NCBI RefSeq assembly: GCF_000688295.1
Contig: NZ_JHZF01000014.1
Span: 62,001 to 126,000 of the forward strand
Direction of reading: 5' to 3'
Origin: Pseudooceanicola nanhaiensis DSM 18065
GTDB lineage: Bacteria > Pseudomonadota > Alphaproteobacteria > Rhodobacterales > Rhodobacteraceae
Length of the DNA: 64,000 nucleotides
The notes under the pieces were generated by a model, which saw only the letters and a list, made by a program, of their open reading frames with translations, had not been told where the DNA came from and did not search any database. Below, piece by piece: positions 60,966 to 64,000 of the stretch (its first letter is position 1; each line of letters begins with the position of its first letter). Made by a program: the position numbers and the translations under genes.

Positions 60966-61928
60966 TCACAGCAGCAGGGCGCAGGCGAAAAACGGCAGAG
61001 GCAGCAGGCCCGCGTCGCGGTTCGACCGGAACAGCATCAGGAGCCGGTCGTGATCGTCCGACCTGAGGGTCCTGAGCTGCCAGACCATGTGCCAGCCCAT
61101 GGCCCAGGGCCCGGCGAGCGCCACGACCAGCGACAGCGGGCTGTCGCGCCCGATGGCGGCGCCGAGGACGGCCAGCCCGATCAGCCCGACGGTCGCGATC
61201 AGGAAGCGCCGCAGCCACGCGGGGGTGTTCTCGCCGAAGAGGCGGGCGGTGGATTTCACGCCGATCAGCGCGTCGTCCTCGCGGTCCTGAAGCGCATAGA
61301 TCGTGTCGTAGAACAGCGTCCAGGCGATGCCGCCGAGGTAGAGCACGAAGGGCGGCCAGGACAGCGTGCCGCTGTGCGCCGCCCAGACCAGCAGCGCGCC
61401 CCAGTTGAAGGCGAGCCCGAGGAAGACCTGCGGCCACCAGGTGAACCGCTTGGCGAAGGGATAGATGCAGACCGGGACGAGGGAGATCACGCCCAGCAGG
61501 ATCGCCAGCGGGTGGAAGGTGAGCAGGATGCCGAAGGCCACCAGCGCCTGCAGCGCCATCCAGACGGCGGCGCCCTTCACGCTGACCGCGCCCGAGGGGA
61601 TGGGCCGCGAGGCGGTGCGCGCGACCGATCCGTCGATGTCGCGGTCGGTGATGTCGTTCCAGGTGCAGCCCGCGCCGCGCATCAGCAGCGCGCCGATGCC
61701 GCAGCCGGCGAAGATCCAGAGGTCCTCCCACCGGGCCTGCCCGTCCCAGAGCATGGCCAGCAGCAGGCTCCACCAGCAGGGCAGCAGCAGCAGCCACGTG
61801 CCGATCGGGCGGTCGAGCCGCGAGAGCCTGAGGTAGGGGCGCAGACCGGCGGGGGCGTAGACATCGACCCAGTTGCCTTTCACCGCGTCCCGGACCTGTC
61901 CCTCTGGCGTGTTCCCCGCCTGCGTCAT
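60966..61928 (-). CDS. ubiA: 4-hydroxybenzoate polyprenyltransferase (UbiA)
   Basis: A 320-residue membrane prenyltransferase of ubiquinone synthesis. The two Asp-rich motifs are NDITDRDID near residue 85 and YDTIYALQDREDD near 210, and the RPIPSG motif is present. It joins the polyprenyl tail to 4-hydroxybenzoate. Its start codon is only 12 bases from the divergent rsmE start, so the promoters of both genes must extend into the coding regions. Confidence 0.95.
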   Translation of the reverse strand: MTQAGNTPEGQVRDAVKGNWVDVYAPAGLRPYLRLSRLDRPIGTWLLLLPCWWSLLLAMLWDGQARWEDLWIFAGCGIGALLMRGAGCTWNDITDRDIDGSVARTASRPIPSGAVSVKGAAVWMALQALVAFGILLTFHPLAILLGVISLVPVCIYPFAKRFTWWPQVFLGLAFNWGALLVWAAHSGTLSWPPFVLYLGGIAWTLFYDTIYALQDREDDALIGVKSTARLFGENTPAWLRRFLIATVGLIGLAVLGAAIGRDSPLSLVVALAGPWAMGWHMVWQLRTLRSDDHDRLLMLFRSNRDAGLLPLPFFACALLL

Positions 61929-61940
61929 AGATTGCCCCCC

Positions 61941-62678
61941 ATGAACCATACCCGCCTGTCGCCGAAAATCCGTCTTCATGTAGCCCAGCCACTGGGGGCG
62001 GCGCAAACCGTTCAACTGGATCGTGAACAGGCGAACTATCTCTTTAACGTGATGCGGCTGGGTCCCGGCGACGTGGTCGCGCTCTTCAACGGACAGGACG
62101 GGGAGTGGGTGGCCGAGGTCGTCACCGCCGGCAAGCGCGCCGGCGAACTGCGCTGCGACCGGCAGAGCGCGCCGCAGCGGATGCCGCCCGACGTCTGGCT
62201 GATCTTCGCGCCGATCAAGAAGGCCCGCACCGATTTCATCGTCGAGAAGGCGGCCGAGATGGGCGCCGCGCGCATCCTTCCGGTGCAGACCGACTTCACC
62301 AATTCCGAGCGCATCCGGCGCGACCGGCTGCAGGCGCATGCGGTGGAGGCGGCCGAGCAATGCGGCGGGACCTACGTGCCCGAGGTCGCAGAGCTCGAGC
62401 GGCTGGACCGGATGCTCGACACATGGCCCGAGGGCCGGCAGCTGATGTTCTGCGACGAGGCGCTGGCGGGCGAGGCGGCGGGGCTGGCCGGGCTGGACCG
62501 GGGCGCGCCCTGGGCGATCCTGATCGGGCCCGAGGGCGGCTTTTCCGAGACCGAGCGCGCGCGGCTCCATGCGGCGCCCTTCGCGCGGCCCGTCAGCCTC
62601 GGGCCGCGGGTGCTGCGGGCGGACACCGCGGCGGTGGCCGCGCTGACCCTGTGGCAGACGGCGCTCGGGGATTGGTGA
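61941..62678 (+). CDS. rsmE: 16S rRNA (uracil-1498-N3)-methyltransferase RsmE
   Basis: A 245-residue SPOUT-class methyltransferase that methylates U1498 of 16S rRNA. The knot motifs are LIGPEGGFSETE near residue 195 and LGPRVLRADTA near 215. The N-terminal PUA-like part (about 1-80) is present. The stop shares one base with the next start. Confidence 0.95.
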   Translation: MNHTRLSPKIRLHVAQPLGAAQTVQLDREQANYLFNVMRLGPGDVVALFNGQDGEWVAEVVTAGKRAGELRCDRQSAPQRMPPDVWLIFAPIKKARTDFIVEKAAEMGAARILPVQTDFTNSERIRRDRLQAHAVEAAEQCGGTYVPEVAELERLDRMLDTWPEGRQLMFCDEALAGEAAGLAGLDRGAPWAILIGPEGGFSETERARLHAAPFARPVSLGPRVLRADTAAVAALTLWQTALGDW

Positions 62679-63538
62679 TGCGGCGGGCGCATGCGGCGGA
62701 CATCCCCGCCATCCGGGCGTTTCTGACCGCGCAGGCGGATGTCGCGATGTTCCCGCTCTCCAACATCGACACCGACGGTCTGGCGGTGGCGGGCGGCGAC
62801 AACGCAGCCCGCGCCATGTTCGTCTGGATCGACGGCGCCCCGGTCACGGCCTTCATCGCGATCACGGCCGAGGGGATGCTTCTGCCGGTCCTGCCGGAGG
62901 CGCCCGCAGGGCACTGGCGGGCGGTGGCGCCGGACCTGGCCGGCCACCGCGCCTTCGGAATGGCCGGAGAGGCGCGGGCGGCGCGGTCCGGGCTGGAGGT
63001 CCTGGGCCTCTCCGGCACCGGCTCGGCGCTCGACCGGGACGAGCCGCATTTCGCGCTGGAGCTCGACGCGCTGGAGCTGCCGGCCGGGCATGACGGCTTC
63101 ACCCTCACCCGTCCCGGCCCGGATGATCGCACGCTGATGGAGGCGTGGCGCGCCAGCTATCACATCGAGGTGCTGGGCACCGCCCCGGACCAGGCGATGG
63201 CCGTCGCCGCGCGCGACATCGCGCGGGCGCTGGAGCGCGACACCTACCGGATCCTCTGGCGGGACGGCGCGCCGGTCTCGATGGCGGGGATCAACGCCGC
63301 GGCGCCGGGGATCGTCCAGATCGGCGGGGTCTACACCCCGCCCGAGCTGCGCGGGACGGGTTTCGCGCGCCATGCCGTCGCGGGCCTCCTGGCCGAGAAG
63401 CGCGCGGCAGGGATCACCCGCGCCGTGCTTTTCGCGGCGAGCGAGGCGGCGGCGCGGGCCTATGTCGCGATCGGCTTCCGGCGGATCGGCGACTACACCC
63501 TGACGCTGCTCGATCCGCCGGTGGAGATCGCGCCATGA
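62678..63538 (+). CDS. GNAT family N-acetyltransferase
   Basis: A 286-residue protein with a C-terminal GNAT domain (about 150-280), including GVYTPPELRGTGFARHAVAG, the acetyl-CoA-binding loop, and AARAYVAIGFRRIGDY. The N-terminal half is a second, weaker acyltransferase-like region. Substrate is unknown. It overlaps rsmE by one base and the next gene by four. Confidence 0.87.
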   Translation: MRRAHAADIPAIRAFLTAQADVAMFPLSNIDTDGLAVAGGDNAARAMFVWIDGAPVTAFIAITAEGMLLPVLPEAPAGHWRAVAPDLAGHRAFGMAGEARAARSGLEVLGLSGTGSALDRDEPHFALELDALELPAGHDGFTLTRPGPDDRTLMEAWRASYHIEVLGTAPDQAMAVAARDIARALERDTYRILWRDGAPVSMAGINAAAPGIVQIGGVYTPPELRGTGFARHAVAGLLAEKRAAGITRAVLFAASEAAARAYVAIGFRRIGDYTLTLLDPPVEIAP

Positions 63539-64000
63539 GCGGCTTCGTCCGTCCCGAGATCGCTGCCGCCGCGCGGCGCTGGCGCGAGGCGCTGGCAGGC
63601 GCCGGCGTGGTCGCGCTCGGGCTCTGGTGGGCGATCGGCACCGGGCCGCTGGTGAACTGGGTCGGCTGGCTGATGGCGGCCCTCGGCGGCGGGCTGATCG
63701 CGGCGGGCATCCAGCGCGGCCGGTTCCGGCAGGGCCGCGACGGGCCGGGCGTCGTCCGGGTGGACGAGGGCCAGATCGCCTATTTCGGACCCTGGGACGG
63801 CGGCATCGCCGCGCTGAGCGAGATCACCGAGGTCACGCTTGACCGCGGCCGCGATCCGGCCGTCTGGCGGATCCGCCAGCCCGGGCGCGGCGATCTCGAG
63901 ATCCCGGTGACCGCCGAGGGGGCCGAGGCGCTTTTCGACGCCTTCGGCGCACTGCCGTTCTTCGACACGCGGGCCATGCTCGCGGCGCTGCACGGGGTCG
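63535..64000 (+). CDS. Hypothetical membrane protein, 5' part (runs off the window)
   Basis: The first 155 residues show two hydrophobic segments (about 20-60) and then a soluble, mixed-strand domain (VDEGQIAYFGPWDGGIAALS). The gene overlaps the GNAT stop by 4 bases and continues beyond base 64000. The arrangement resembles small PH-like membrane proteins, but no domain can be named. Confidence 0.6.
   Translation, partial: MSGFVRPEIAAAARRWREALAGAGVVALGLWWAIGTGPLVNWVGWLMAALGGGLIAAGIQRGRFRQGRDGPGVVRVDEGQIAYFGPWDGGIAALSEITEVTLDRGRDPAVWRIRQPGRGDLEIPVTAEGAEALFDAFGALPFFDTRAMLAALHGV

Overview
The window is chromosomal DNA from a high-GC alphaproteobacterium, most likely a member of the Rhodobacteraceae. 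This rests on a dctP-type TRAP transporter, an NDUFS4-type complex I accessory subunit, the ubiA/rsmE arrangement, a DmdB/FadD-like acyl-CoA ligase, a B12 riboswitch on bluB, and GC-rich two-hairpin intergenic repeats. No integrase, transposase, phage gene or CRISPR array was seen, so it reads as core chromosome with accessory surface-chemistry and catabolic islands. Everything is read from sequence alone; functions are family-level unless stated.

Layout. 1-805: end of an SseB-family gene and a uracil-DNA glycosylase-family gene (minus). 1141-6134: surface-polysaccharide block (KpsT-like ATPase, KpsE-like protein with a long Ala/Pro arm, kdsA, phosphomanno/glucomutase). 6373-15313: RpiR-type regulator divergent from a catabolic operon (N-formylglutamate amidohydrolase family, TRAP small/large permease and binding protein, glutamine-synthetase-like ligase, aldehyde dehydrogenase, iron-type alcohol dehydrogenase), followed by a convergent succinate-semialdehyde-type dehydrogenase. 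17019-21499: pqiA-pqiA-pqiB-pqiC lipid-transport operon, with pqiB carrying four exact-length 93-residue repeats.

21631-34585 is the most interesting region. A near-consensus promoter precedes a tightly packed operon of a serine palmitoyltransferase-like enzyme, a DUF4833-like secreted protein, inositol-3-phosphate synthase, a 3-ketodihydrosphingosine reductase-like SDR, a CdsA-like cytidylyltransferase and an LptF/LptG-like permease pair. Next to it lie a sugar/choline-phosphate-type nucleotidyltransferase, two CDP-alcohol phosphotransferases, a PimA-like glycosyltransferase, a Stealth-type phosphotransferase and an FGGY kinase. Together these suggest manufacture and export of an inositol-containing, possibly glycosylated, sphingolipid or phospholipid.

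34515-41307: membrane proteins, an exostosin-like protein, a SyrD/YojI-like ABC exporter, tRNA-Arg(UCU), a DUF2235 hydrolase and the NDUFS4-like protein. 41745-47241: uvrB, a broken excalibur-domain gene, a cystathionine gamma-synthase/lyase-family enzyme and an acyl-CoA ligase. 47441-53102: quinone oxidoreductase, cyclase-family protein, a second N-formylglutamate amidohydrolase, pyruvate kinase, a small membrane protein, and bluB under a cobalamin riboswitch. 53256-58460: HAD phosphatase, a cytoplasmic-looking sulfatase facing its formylglycine-generating enzyme, and a SulP transporter. 58559-64000: coiled-coil membrane protein, OmpA-family protein, ubiA, rsmE, a GNAT acetyltransferase and the start of another membrane protein.
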